64,000 nucleotides of DNA from Balanoglossus misakiensis (taxonomy: Eukaryota; Hemichordata), in the NCBI GenBank assembly GCA_040954595.2, contig CM082586.2, positions 6,076,001-6,140,000 on the forward strand. The letters are read 5' to 3'. Of this stretch, positions 38,501-50,300 are shown piece after piece; within the stretch, counting starts at the first letter, position 1, and the number at the start of each line of letters is the position of its first letter. The notes under the pieces are model-generated. The model was not told the origin of the DNA, did no database searches, and saw only the letters and a program-made list of their open reading frames with translations. The translations under genes were made by a program, and so were the position numbers.

Positions 38501-41283
38501 GTTGAACTCATAGCTGTAATTTCTTGTTCACTAGACATCTTGTTCACGTGAAGCATGCGTGGACCCAGAACCGTTCTCCTCTATCTCTGTCCTTCGAATC
38601 TCAATGCATGCGCACCTGCAAATGTGTTTGTCCAGTGACAGATTTCACTTTACTTACAACAACGCTGGAACGGAGGCTCAATTTCCTTCGAAAGAAAAGC
38701 GACTTGAAAACCCATCGATCCCTCAGACCTACGCACAGAGGATTGGTTTCTATAATTGAACTGGTGATCCGGTTACATTTCCACAAAAGCGCCGAGTTTG
38801 GCATTTGTTTGTCGTCGTAAGACCTGTACTTACCTGATATCTTGTGTTCGCCAATTCGGAGTATTGCCGTGTCGATCTTCGGTACAATATGAATTAAAGT
38901 TATGTATCACTCTGTGATCAACCAGTTGAAATTACAGCATGAGCTTTCGGGAACATGTAGTCCCCTTCTTCAGATGCACTCGTGGAATGAACAGAGAAAC
39001 AGAGAATCATGGGGTATTCAAAGTAGAAAATATGCGCAGGACCAGTTGCATCAGAAAACAAAAGAAGGGGTGGGTGTGAAAATTGAACAATGGAAATGTT
39101 AATGGGTGCAAATGTGTAAATGGGGTAGTGGACTGCAGAAAACTGAGGGCTGTCACGGTAAAGTCAGTCCTCAGTTTTCTGCAGTCCACTACCCCATTTA
39201 ACATTTGCATTCCCATTAACATTTCCATTGATCAATTTTCACACCCACTCCTTCTTTTGTTTTCCGAGGCACCTGGTCCTGCACATATTTTCTACTTTGA
39301 ATACCCCATGATTCTCTGTTTCTCTGACGGTTCATTCCACGAGTGCATCTGAAGAAGGGGACTACATGTTCCCGAAAGCTCATGCTGTAATTTCAACTGT
39401 TGATCAAAGAGTGCTACGTAACTTTAATTCATTATGTTCGCCAGTAATACTTACACAACGACACACAAAAAGCTTCGGTATACGTATTGTCCATAAGGGA
39501 CTGGAAATACATGCGATCCCAGCGCTTAATAACTTGCATATCTTGTGTCTCGATCGCAGCGCTTAGCTTTGGAACAGTACAGTGGATACGACAGTGGTTT
39601 ATTTTCGTCGTTTCGCTTTCCTAGAATTCAATGATTTCTCATTCTGAATTTAAATGAACTTTGGCCACGCAATGGAAATAGACATTTCGTATTATAAATA
39701 ACACTGGTTAACTATAAGTTCAGACTGATAAATCCAAGGTGATCCAAATAATTGCAGTTCGTTTTGTAAGTAACGTTCTTATAGCACTGAATTAATCTGT
39801 TGTGGATACTTAAAATCGATTTTTGTACTCAAGATTTTGACTTACATCCTCTTTGTTGACATTGAATAATGCATTGAGGCAAGCTTCAAGAAACACATGA
39901 TCAATTTCGAATTTCCGTTAATTACTTTGCCTTTAAGTACAGCTTTTTTTTCCTGGAGAGTTATCGGGTGATTGAGTGCATCGCCTGGCTTAACACTATC
40001 ATAAATATATACATGTATGTGTGTACGCTGCATTGAGCTTACTTACAGTAACTTCTTCATACGCCATCAATAATGTGACGCGTTAGAAAGTCGCGTATGA
40101 GTCTTGCCAAATGCGAATAGTAAGCGTGCTGGGGAAATAAACGCGTCGCTTCATTTACGTTGCTTGACAGACTCAGTCATCGAAACCCCTTATCGAAGGA
40201 TGGGTGACAATTTGAACGAGTCAAGTTGACCACAATCGTGCTTTACCGGTGACAGTGACGTGTCCACTCAAGTATATTGACTGATTTATGTCTGTTTGAA
40301 GATAAGGCTGTACGCGCGATGAATCTGACAGAGACAATTGGGTTGAAAGATTGGGGAAGGATAATTTAAACCCATATCTCCCCTTGCTTCTAAAACGAAG
40401 AAAATGCCAAGCGTTCAATCAAGCCACAGTTGTAGTATTGCTTGATCTGACCCTTGGTGAAATTATCAATAGCTTTTCAAAATAGTAATGAGATTTCTCA
40501 TGTCAACAGGAAAGTTCACATAAACGCCTTTTAAAATACGGCTCGGTATTTTGATTCGGAGTTATCAAAGACGCAATCTTTGACACACACATAAATAATA
40601 TTCGATGGTATCGCTGACATACAAGGATAGAGACGAAACTATCATTTCTCGGCGCTGATTGCGTGTCATGATAACACAAGAGGGATTTTGTAGTTCGGTT
40701 ATCTCTGAAATAAATCTGTCACTCTCTGAGACAACCAGCGTGTACGTGGAGAGCCCCACTCACTTTATATGGAAATTCTGTTGATAGCGCGAAGAGTCGG
40801 AAGCCTGCCGCAATCGCACAAGACAAAGTCGTGGATAACGAACACATCGATTTTTATCCTACCCAACTGTCGTGTTCTCTAGAATGCTTGCGCGGGGAAT
40901 TAAGTCTGTCTATATACAGAAACCCAAAGCTTAACACTTGAGAGACAGGTCAGATAACAAGCAAATCTTCACTTGAAAACACCGTGATACTATCCCAAAT
41001 GAGGGGAAAACTGCACTATCTTCTATACGTGTTAATGTCGATGACTGCTTAGTCGTCTCTGAATACGATGAAACATATTTTAAGATATTCTTAACTGTGA
41101 TCGCTGATCAAGCTATGAAAATGTTAAAATTGACTTTTTTATTTATATTGCAGAGTATGAATAATGACTTACCGTCACTTCGACTTTGAAGCCTCTGTCA
41201 TCTTTGTCACACACCACCAATACACTGAGGTTTACCACGGTGAAAAACACCCGTATTGCCAGGTTAAGCCAGTTCCCGTCCAT
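9322..41283 (-). CDS. FKBP11-like paralog B, four exons, giant intron 1
   Basis: In transcript order the coding exons are 41283-41173, 10345-10283, 9994-9864 and 9616-9322 (111, 63, 131 and 295 nt), giving 199 residues. All borders are GT-AG and the phases are 0, 0, 2. The protein has an N-terminal hydrophobic signal segment ([18 protein letters not shown]), a luminal FKBP domain with C43/C100, conserved pocket residues (VFD, GW, GYG) and a tyrosine in place of the phenylalanine of PFEFVIG, a linker, one transmembrane helix (about 160-183) and a short tail ending KWYLVGDAV. Middle-exon sizes and phases match FKBP11, so this is a duplicate of that gene, but the last FKBP11 intron is missing. 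It is paired head-to-head with paralog C. Intron 1 contains the 18-kb satellite. A PPIase role in the secretory pathway is inferred; ligand and final location are unknown. Confidence 0.88.
9617..9863 (-). other. FKBP11-like B intron 3
   Basis: 247 bp, donor GTATGG, acceptor ATTCAG. Open frames across it are read-through from the exons. Confidence 0.85.
9864..9994 (-). CDS. FKBP11-like B exon 3
   Basis: 131 nt, phase 0 to 2, acceptor ATTTTCCAG. Encodes [20 protein letters not shown] through [13 protein letters not shown]. It differs from the C exon at only two bases. Confidence 0.92.
9995..10282 (-). other. FKBP11-like B intron 2
   Basis: 288 bp, GTAAGT donor, TTTTCCAG acceptor. No similarity to the matching intron of C was seen. 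Confidence 0.85.
10283..10345 (-). CDS. FKBP11-like B exon 2
   Basis: 63 nt, phase 0 on both sides. Encodes [20 protein letters not shown] plus N, with the first disulfide cysteine, the GD turn and the pocket tyrosine. Acceptor TGTTTCAG, donor GTAAGT. Confidence 0.9.
10346..13431 (-). other. FKBP11-like B intron 1, part 3' of the satellite
   Basis: Non-repetitive intron sequence with T9G10 at 12029-12047 and a GT/GTAT-rich microsatellite at about 12955-13035. Open frames up to 124 codons occur but show no recognisable motif. Confidence 0.7.
12955..13035 (+). repeat. GT/GTAT/GGAT microsatellite
   Basis: Imperfect run of GTAT, GTGC, GTGT and GGAT units. Confidence 0.8.
13432..13736 (-). repeat. 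Diverged, oppositely oriented monomers of the 88-bp satellite
   Basis: About 3.5 monomers in reverse orientation. The core ATGGGTTATAGCTCATGAAA begins at 13508, 13596 and 13685, so the 88-89 bp spacing is kept. They differ from the main array at many positions (for example GCTCATG where the main repeat has GCCCATG) and from each other, so they look older than the homogenised array next to them. Confidence 0.85.
13682..13813. repeat. Palindromic turnaround at the left edge of the satellite
   Basis: A near-perfect inverted repeat of about 55 bp per arm (13682-13736 and 13759-13813; inner ends CGACTGTGAA and TTCACAGTCG) surrounds a loop of about 22 nt. Array orientation flips here. Confidence 0.8.
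13759..31449 (+). repeat. Satellite array, 88-bp monomer, about 200 copies
   Basis: Head-to-tail array of about 17.7 kb. The period is 88 bp (for example GAAGAAATTT starts at 16381 and 16469). The monomer is about 30% GC and contains the inverted repeat CATGGG-CTATAA-CCCATG, a GATATC site, and T-rich and A-rich runs. Most copies are near identical. Shared variants define blocks: TTGGATGA, TTGGTTGA or TTGGGTGA; GTCGAAAA or GTCGGAAA; GATATC or GATGTC. A few monomers are truncated or scrambled (about 23485-23590, 25861-25880, 27321, 27937, 29045, 29214, 30351). The right edge is abrupt, inside a monomer after GATATCTCG. The array lies wholly inside intron 1 of FKBP11-like B. It has no spacers and no coding logic: 88 is not a multiple of 3, so open frames in it are phase accidents. 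Confidence 0.97.
32480..32665 (+). repeat. (GACA)n / (GA)n microsatellite
   Basis: Mixed GACA and GAGA tandem repeat. The serine/cysteine/leucine/valine open frames on the opposite strand are products of this repeat. Confidence 0.95.
34261..34470 (-). promoter_or_regulatory. Conserved noncoding block 1, copy in gene B intron 1
   Basis: Read on the minus strand, 34470-34324 matches 48378-48526 of gene C intron 1 with, by eye, three substitutions and one 2-nt indel over 147 bp. Weaker similarity continues to 34261. It contains the inverted repeat ATCAAAT-GTAAG-ATTTGAT, GATCAGCTG, TTGGCGC and a homeodomain-like AATCAATTA. There is no open frame of note. It is probably a duplicated enhancer, or possibly a structured RNA. 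Confidence 0.7.
37514..37539 (+). repeat. (AAAT)n microsatellite
   Basis: Short run of AAAT units. Confidence 0.9.
38889..39432. repeat. Large foldback (long inverted repeat), possible MITE-like insertion
   Basis: Left arm 38889-39148 and right arm 39169-39432 are inverted copies, roughly 90% identical by eye, around a 20-bp loop. The innermost 16 bp (CTGCAGAAAACTGAGG) are perfect. TGTTCGCCA occurs at 38845-38853 and 39435-39443 as a possible but weak target-site duplication. There is no transposase. Open frames on both strands here mirror each other because of the palindrome. Confidence 0.85.
39909..39979 (-). promoter_or_regulatory. Conserved noncoding block 2, copy in gene B intron 1
   Basis: The minus strand matches 43937-44007 of gene C over about 71 bp (roughly 85% by eye), including CTCAATCACCCGATAACTC and AAAGGCAAAGTAATTAACGG. 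It lies 1.3 kb inside the gene from its ATG; the C copy lies 1.5 kb inside. The TAATTA core suggests a homeodomain site. Confidence 0.55.
41173..41283 (-). CDS. FKBP11-like B exon 1
   Basis: 37 codons from ATG (complement of 41281-41283): [20 protein letters not shown] and on to GFKVEVT, followed by GTAAGT. It encodes the signal segment and first strand. It aligns with exon 1 of C (MD.....A..V F..V.NLS), which supports this start. Confidence 0.85.
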
Positions 41284-42393
41284 GGTGAGTGAGTATATAC
41301 CGCGTCTTCACACAATCGATCGGCGGCGACGCACGCGTATGACAGGAGAACGCACACGCGGCAACGAAAATCCCCGCTAGCACGCGTGACCTGGCCTTGT
41401 TTGGAGCACCTTCGTTTCTCGGGTTTGATTACTCAGCGATTGAGAGAACGCAAATGCACGTCTTCTTCTGGGGTCCTCTAAGTCTAATTGGCCCTATTGA
41501 TGGAGCACGGAGACGGCTAGCGGTGTCAGTCCATTAATCGGCTTAGCTGAAATCGACCAATGCTTTCCGAGGAAGAACGGCCAATTTTCCTCGCCGTTTA
41601 ATCCAATGAACAGAGAGTCGCGCCGCAAATTGGTAGAGGGCGCGTCCTGTTGACAAAGTGCAAGCAGGGAACACGCGACGGTTTCCCTTTCAGCAAAGTA
41701 TAAATCAGAATGAATTATTGAACTAATGGATCGACCCCGACGTCGAAATCTCCGCTTTCTTTACAGAAAACAAACCAATTTTGAAGAGTTCCGAATGTCG
41801 AGGATTGTAAACACTGCACTATACCTAGTACATGGAGAATTCTTTAAAACTTAACGATGTCTCTTTAATATTACGTATTATGAATTAGCGCTGGAAGACA
41901 AGGTCATTCGTTTATATTGTCGACAATTTCCCGTGATTGATCTATTCTTAATTATTTCTCTCTGATTTATATCACATTAAAAGTGCGCTTAAATCATTCC
42001 GGTTTTCGCCTGTGAGGTGCGCCCTCACCCAATGTCCGAGGACAGCTGAGAAAATTGGCTGGCGTTCGTAGGGGGGGGGGACCGGTTATTGATGATACCA
42101 TTCAAGTTATTATGTTCCATCGATAAGGGCAATTAGATGACCCCCAGACGAAGAAATGGGAATTGCGTTCGCTTTCACATGGCATCAACATCAGCGAGTA
42201 TTAAGCAGACCCTAGAAACGACGGCGCAGTCAATTCGTCGGGTCACGTGATTCTCAGTTGCCAAGCGTCGCGGGCGACGACTGCCTTCTGCAGTAGATCG
42301 CGCAGAAGTATAGTACGCGGGGGTACATTCACCGCGGCGTTTATAGCATGTGTAGCGTGCGTTGCCACTGAGTGTACGTAGTGACCGTACGCC
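41284..42393. promoter_or_regulatory. Shared divergent promoter region of FKBP11-like B and C
   Basis: About 1.1 kb between the two start codons. It contains CACGTG (42244-42249), G10 (42071-42080), several CCAAT words (around 41555, 41604, 41774) and GC-rich sequence near the C start. Transcription starts cannot be placed from sequence. With the genes back to back, a bidirectional promoter is likely. Confidence 0.5.
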
Positions 42394-42507
42394 ATGGATT
42401 ACGGAAACTTGATCGCCGTCGGAATACAGGTGTTCGTCGCCGTGATAAACCTCAGTTTATTCGTAGGTTGCGACACGCATGTCGAAGGGTTCAAAGTCGT
42501 GGTTAAG
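42394..42507 (+). CDS. FKBP11-like C exon 1
   Basis: 38 codons, MDYGNLIAVGIQVFVAVINL and on to GFKVVVK, then GTAAGC. Signal segment plus the first strand of the FKBP fold. Confidence 0.85.
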
Positions 42508-44335
42508 GTAAGCGACATTCACATCGTAGTATACACGTAAACATAAAGTCACATTTACGATAAAACTATCTCCACACAACTTGATATAGCGGCGTGATTT
42601 ATTTATTAACTGTGCATGCTTCTATAGAGATATTATAGCTACGGTTATAATCGATGTGCAAAGGACCGATTCTGGATAAACCGTCATAAATATTTTCCCA
42701 ACTCAGCGTATTACTGCCTTTTAAGCCAGATTGTAAACGAATATAATGCCTGCAGTTAAAACACTTCGCTACTTTGCAATTTGCCATAAACTATGAAATG
42801 TATTGCTTGTTTCATATTTTGAATGCCAAAACGTGATGTTCCGGTGTTCTGTTAATAGTGTAAATTATTACACTTGGCAGATTAAAAGCAATGATGTATT
42901 ATTATTGTTGCTGGAAGGTGAGAAGCACGTTTCTATTACACGTAATATTTGAAGAAAACAGTAGATTCTGCCAGACCAAAACTACAGGGTCGAGCACGCA
43001 CATAATTGTACTTGCACGTATGTTCAGTCGTACCCAGTCCGGGTAGCGAGCGAGGGTCCTCGTCTAGTTGTAACAACCAGTGATTAACCATGTTTTAGAG
43101 GAACAACGTAAGTGCCGATAATGATCATCAACTTAAAGGTTTCTCAAGTCTTTTGGCCGTCGCTGGTTCACGTTGTTGATGAAACGACAACGCTGGATAT
43201 GGAGATCACATTCTACTGTCTTCCGAGTGTATTTTCTTCGACGAACATTGAAGAACCGCTCAGCGTTCGCGAGTGGGCAAATTTCACCAGCGATTGTATT
43301 CATCGTACAGGCGACTTTAACATACTGTCTATATGCTACGTACCACGTAACCCGATCGCTGCAATAAGAGACACATGCAACGCTACCCCTCTTAATCTCC
43401 CCAATCTGTCAGGTGCATAGATCGAGAACGACGGCTGTCTGCGTGTTGACGTACCAGCTCACCGACCACGAATTTCCCGAGCACCAACAAAACCGATCCG
43501 TTCGTTATCTCTTGTGCGTATAAACATCCACGTATAGCTCTGCCTTCTGTGATGGCTGGGTTCCCGGTTCTTCAAGCTGTCAGAATGATTTCCATATAAA
43601 GTGGACAGTCTCTCCTCGACTAGATCCGATAAAAGGTGTCTCAGACAGTCGCGGGTTTATACCCGATATCACCCGAATCCACAATCCATTTCATATCACC
43701 GCGTCAATCACCATCGATAGATAAACTTAAAGACGCTGCTCGTGTATTTCATCGATACCATCGAATCATACGTACACAGCCTTGCAGGTGTGATATCTCC
43801 CAAGCTAAATATTTATCTCAGATTTTAATGCTTCGCACTTCTTTGTTGACGTGAGTTGCTATTTGGAAACTTAGTAGCTAGCTTCTGTACTGAGGCAAGA
43901 CTACTTTACACATATTCATGGATGTGAGTCAGGGACACACTCAATCACCCGATAACTCCCTAGGAAATAAAGCTTTACTTTGAAGGCAAAGTAATTAACG
44001 GAAATTGGAAAAGGATCGTGGTTTTCTTAGTGGCCTGAATGTGGCGATCGATTTGAAGTACCTACAATAGATACTGATCTCCAACGAGATGCGGAAAAGA
44101 TTCCAACAATTAATGCGCGATAAATCTTTTTCGACTTTTGAAGGTGGAGGCATAGGAGAAAGGGGTAACATACATAGATACCTAGATATGTACATAGATA
44201 CATACACATATAGATACATACATACATAGATACATGCATACATACATACATACATACATACATACATACATACATACATACATACATACATACATACATA
44301 CATACATACATACATACATACATACATACATACAT

Positions 44336-44390
<55 letters not shown>

Positions 44391-47300
44391 TACATACATA
44401 CATACATACAGACAGACAGACATTAAGTCATTAATTGTCAGTAATAACACCTGGATAGGAAAACATTAGACATGGAGAGCAGAGGTAATCGTTTTTCCCC
44501 ATCAGAAAAAGGTTGACGTCATTTCCGGAGAGGAAAGAGAAGTCAACAGCATAAACGCATTTACGGTTTTAGTTTTACAAAACCCATGATTAGTTTGACC
44601 CCGGGGGATTATCTAGAGTTTGGAACCAGTTAGGCCACTCGAAATTGAACTTAAGTTTCCTATTCAGTGCATTGTTCAGAAAATAAACAGTGGATTTTAC
44701 ACTGCAAATGTTCACGTCGTGCCCTGGGCCCGGGCTCTGTTGACTGCAGCGGAGTACTCGTATTGTATGCACGTAGAATCGGTGAACACTGGATGCCTGT
44801 ATTCCCATTACACTCGAACACGGCTAAGTGATAATCCACGGTTATTGGAAACCTTTGATAACAGCGCCTTTGACGTAGATTTAGGACAGAATCCTTATCG
44901 TTTTATTAAGTCGACTAAAGCCACATCTATCAATGTCAGACGACGTTTTCGGTGACGAGTTAAATACACTACGCAGTCCTTCATAGGACGTGGAAAGGAA
45001 GCGTGTGTGTGTGCAGGGGTCTTAAAGATTAATCACCTGTCCTGATCCTCTTGACGGGGAGTGAATCTCTTTCGCAGTGTTGCGGTAAATAAAATCTCTT
45101 ACGTGATAGTTGCAGGTGGATTAACATTTCTTGCACGGTGATGCTTCCTCACCTGGGATAAGCGATGACCTCCTATTGGGCGTCTGTCACGTCATTCCCG
45201 TTGAACGTGTATGATCTGTAACACATAGAACAGTTACATTAAAATCCATCAAAGGATTTGCAACCTGGTATTGCAGTGTATCATACGTGACATACTGAGA
45301 TAATTCTTGACAAATGTTGTACCGTGGAACAGTCCAGGAACAGACATTATTACATCTGCACATTTGTATTTACATGTTATGGGAGCACAGTAGAAATAAG
45401 TTTTTAACTTTCCTGTGTTATCCAGGCACTAGACGTAGGTGGTTTCAATGTATTTTATAGTGCGTTGTCAATTTTTAGTGATAAATTAATCAAACCAAAT
45501 GAAAAATGTCGAAATTTGTATTCTTGAGAAGCTGTAAAGAAAAGGCAATAGCACATTATATTCCGATCTCGTATTTTGGGCTTATTAGCGTCTTATAGGG
45601 TAATAAAAACTATGTTGTCTCTTCTGTCACGACCCGCCATGGTTCGTTACATATATGATGATTCCCGTCGAGTTTATCTGACATTGGCACTTGAACATGT
45701 AGTTTCCATGGTTACTGAACAGATCGCTAAGATAACACGCAGTTTTAATACATGGCAAATAGCAAAGGCGCTGAGGGGGCAGTGGGTTGAACAGATAGAG
45801 TAAACCTCCCCATATCGTAACGGAAATTGTAATTTGCGAATGTGTACTTGACAGCTACTGGACACAAGAAACGGTACTGAGATTGTCACCGTTTTTATTA
45901 AAATATATATTTCAGACAGTCCCGAGAACGTCGGAGTGAATTCCGCTAGAAAGCGAGAAAATAAAAGTTTTGGTTTATCACGAAGAGCGTTCCTGACCTC
46001 CCAGCAAATGGTCTCCACACCAACAACGCAAATCCATAATTAATGATCAATAAATGGGCACCGTTACAAAGCTCAGCGAAAAAAAATGATTTTTGACGCT
46101 ATGGATTTCGAACAAAAGCCATGTTTGCTCAGTGCAAGCCAATGCGAGCGCAGTAAAAACTGACTTTACAGCAACCACAAGGAAAAGGAAATTACTGTCC
46201 CCCTTGCGCACGAAGCGTGATCTGAAATACAAATTACGCTCCTTTGTGAATAATTCCGCTGATGTATAACCAGCGCCTAATAGATCAAACAGCCTCGAAA
46301 TTAGATCGTAGCATTACAAAGAATGACCTTATTTAGTAACTTATGGCGAATACAAAGGAATCTACAATTCGGCAGGGAATCTGATGGAAAAATACAACGT
46401 ACTGAATCAGTCAGTTTTCTACTGCGTTGTGTACTTCGAAGCTTTGTATTTGCAAAGTCATAAAAAGTCAGTGAAAATCGCTGGTTACCCCTTTCACTTT
46501 TTACCTCGATATGAAACACTTACAGTGAGGATTAAGGAGTTTTGCAGACAGGTCAAAGCTCAAGCCTGGCCTCATCCGAAAAGGTTTTATCTCAAACCTT
46601 GTAGAAGACTGCACGTGCCACTGATCTCACAGTGAAGCGACGTGATTAGTAATCAATGATAGTTGATTGTAAGTTTTCCTCTTGCACGCAAACATGAATA
46701 GTTCGGAGGCAACAGCAACTGATGTTACTGAAAACAATTCTAGCAATTTTACACAATAATGAACTGCATGGATTGTTAAGGCTTCTGTGAAATTGGGCGC
46801 TTCGTGTTCATCTTACAGGAATCGAAGTTTTAGAGAAAAAAACGTGTTTACAACTTGTAGCTAGCTATAGATTGTATTCTGTGGAAAAGGTTTCAAGACT
46901 TAGTGATGTACCATATTCAGTGCCAGTGTCTTTCTTTCTACATGCGTGTCTGCATACCGTTCACGATTTCCAAACCCCATGCCGGGGGATAGTTTTAATT
47001 TACCTTAAATGGCTTTGTTTAATCGCCTGTGATTCTAAGTTGTTGTCGAATGTTATTTTTCCCCCTTGGGATGCATTCTAATCAGTCTTGAAAGAGGTCC
47101 AAATTGGCCGCTTTCGTTTATGCCTATTGGGGCATGTCCTGAAACTTGAGAACACATGGCACGAACTGGGCGCGTCAATCATTTATGACAGAAAAGGAAA
47201 ACACTCATGATGAAGAATTCATACCTTCCATAATTTGGTAAAACATTTACGAGGATAAAATGTCATAGACGTAATATCGATTTCAATTACCCATGTTTGA

Positions 47301-50300
47301 ATAATATTTTAAATGCCGATGTCAGCTGACAGCGAAGTCGTGGTTTTTCGATTTGCCAGAAGTAAATAACATTAATGAGATCATCGATATTACTCTAGTG
47401 CTACCATGTGATGTTTAGTGTCGGCGCGAATATACATTTCATAATTTGTTCATACGGAAAATAACAAAACAAACATTCCAGGCACGTATCTTCTCCTTTC
47501 CCGTTTCCTATTAGCAAATTATTTCTTTCATGCCACAGCTGTTATAAAACTATTTCGTCGATAAATCTTCCACTCTTTGATATGCGGTTTAAATAGTAAG
47601 GTTTAAGTCGTAATTGTTTGCCAATTTTAAAGGCAAATAGGTAACGCGTACGGTAATTTCATTTGGGTTCAACCAATCAGAAACCGCGAGTAACAGGAAA
47701 CCGGGTGAACTGTTTTCATGGAAATGCGAAGTCCACATTGAACTGTTTTGCTGACTGACTGCCTGCCTTCCATGAATAAAAATAAAGATTTACTGTAAGC
47801 TCGTTATCTTTTACGATGTTATACTTAAGAATCCCATTCGCAAATACGTGAAACGCATGCGTTCAGCGTCCTATGCAGTCCACAAAGACATGATTTCATG
47901 GGGGAAACATTTGCTTTGAAGATCACGTGCACTCTGCCTGTATATCGCGATGAGAACGTGTTATGCTACGTTTCAATGTGTCAGCATTGCCTATGGGAAG
48001 ATGACTCAATCGAGACAGGATCATTCTTAAAGTTGTGCATCGGATTCACAAGAATCATTTAATTTACGTTCATTTGTTGGTTTTAAAGAAGACTATAGTT
48101 CAAGAAGGTATATCGGCTAGTAAAAGCATTTGCACAGTGAATGTCACTTTTCGAGTACGCACAGTGAAAATATTTTTAAAAGAAATAATTTGTGTAAATA
48201 CATCTCTTCTTTGCTAAACTTGGTTGAAGTCATTTAAAAATTATTATTTTCCCCTGGTAAGTTGCGATGGAAAACAACAAATTTAAGGTTTTCTGAGAGT
48301 AAGCACAAACGGTGAATATCGGTAAATTTGATATAATTCAACTTCTCCGGTAGCTACATGTATTTACAAATTTGTCACTCGCACTAATCAAATGTAAGAT
48401 TTGATCAGCTGCTCCGTTTTGGCGCTGAAGAGAGCGTTGCATTTGTCCTGATATCTGGATAAAGGCGTTTACCTCCCAAAGTACAAGGAGCGCGCGCCAA
48501 AATCAATTACTTGGAATTAGAGATGGTGATTGAAAGTGATTGCTCGTAGCGCCGGTTTGATCAGCCGCTTTGGTGGGAAATATGGAGCCCGCTAATTGCG
48601 TAGTTATGTTTCCTGGCTTTCCTCGAGAGCTAATCGTGACATATAACAAGTATCCATAATAAATATTTTGCCGTCGGTTGTATTAACATATTAAGTTCAG
48701 CTAGCGAAATGTTCAAATCACTTCTGTGCGCCGACTGCATGTAGCTATATAACCCAATGGAAAAGCATAATGAACAAAACGACCTCTGCTGTTTACTCAA
48801 TGACGAGGCTGATCAAGTCTGAGAACAATTTGTCGGACAAACCATACGGTAACGTACAACAACGAAGTTAAATTCTCTGCCCTGTTGCGTGTTGCTATAC
48901 CGGTAGCGGCAGACGGCCAGTATGAAGAAACGTGTCCTGGATTTCTAAGTGTAAATCTACCAGTAACACCTGCTCATTTGTTTTATGTTATGCTCATTAG
49001 AATTTCGCTCAGTCATCCACGTTAAAAATGCATGAGAGCCACGAAAGCAAAATTTAATGTAATGGTCTTTTCCAGCAACACAATTCCAAAGGCAGTAATT
49101 TTCTTACTAAATATGAAAGATTTGTTACCTCAGGTCTTCTTTCGAGAAATAACCACGGATTTTTAATGAACGAAACTCAAAATAAATGAGCGAGTGTCCA
49201 ATATAATACGGCTTCTACTTAAGGTTGAAATTTTCCCCTAATCTAATTTTGTTATAGTTATGTATTGAATGCGGGTTATTGTTAGTTTGTAAAGCTCGTG
49301 CATATGTGTACTGTACTTCGGATTTCATTAGCAAATAGCATAACACCACAGCGTTCGATGAAAGAAACTTTCGACTATTTGTCGCCGGAACAATTATGCA
49401 CTAAGTTTTAATGGAATTATTCTGCAATGCTCATGGCATTTTACTGCATTAGAAGCGAAGCTGTGTTGATTGAATTAAAACAGTGGAGCACTGGACAACA
49501 GTAGCAATCTGGAACAATGGTCAAATGTCATTAACTTAGGGGTTCATTTCAGGAAATCACATTGGTTATAGGCATGGCGGTATAACCTTCATGGGTTAGG
49601 GTTACGGCGCGGTTGTAAATGTAGAACTCATCTGCATATTCTGAAGTAGCTCGCAGGAATAAAGCCCGCTCTTCCGGGTTTACATGAACCACGTTCTTAA
49701 AGAGCAGCTTTCACTTCCTTTTGTTCGTATCTGCAGGATATCAACCAGGTAACATCCCAGTTGGCGATTCGCTAGAAATGAAACACGTGACCTGAATTCG
49801 AGATAACGCTCCTGCAATGGAGTGCAGTGTGCGCACTCACATCAATGAAATTAGAGCATTAGGCCTATTTATTAATGATCCACTTTTGATCGAAAGACAT
49901 TCATGTAATGGGATTTTTCTTTATACCCCTTGACCAGATTGGTCGTCACGTGCCTGTGCTGGGGAACCTTGTTTACTATTATATGATAACTTTTTCTCTT
50001 ACACTCCTCGCACGCTTCCTAACATTAAAGGGCCACTTACATGTATATTTATTTTCCAGTATTTTTTGTTTCATGTATCAACTTCATTTTCTTGTTCTCC
50101 TCCCTAGAGTATCCCAAAATTCCCAGTTTTCTGCTGTCAACAAGTCATGCGTATGTGCACAGACCATTGTTCTTGTTGACAAATGTATCAAGTCCGGACT
50201 TAAATACATTTGTAAGCCGATCGAGAAATCATGGATGATGAATTTCATGGCAGCACTGTTAAAAGCAGCGCGCGGAAAGCAGCGATGCCGGAGAAATCAA

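Larger units (their letters stand above)
31450..41172 (-). other. FKBP11-like B intron 1, part 5' of the satellite
   Basis: Largely unique intron sequence. It holds a GACA/GAGA microsatellite, a 147-bp conserved block shared with gene C, a large foldback repeat, an AAAT repeat and a second shared conserved block, each listed separately. No coding exon was recognised. Confidence 0.7.

Noticed and set aside
39007-39352. Two overlapping open frames on opposite strands with similar peptides
   Set aside because: The similarity comes from the foldback inverted repeat; there are no gene features.
43995-44450. Cysteine-, valine- and methionine-rich open frames of up to 151 codons
   Set aside because: They are translations of CATA/CAGA tandem repeats. 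The same holds for 32345-32825 (GACA repeat) and 54003-54400 (CTGT repeat).
49585-49610. TTAGGG-like words (GGGTTAGGGTTACGG)
   Set aside because: Only two units, not a telomere array or a convincing interstitial telomeric repeat.
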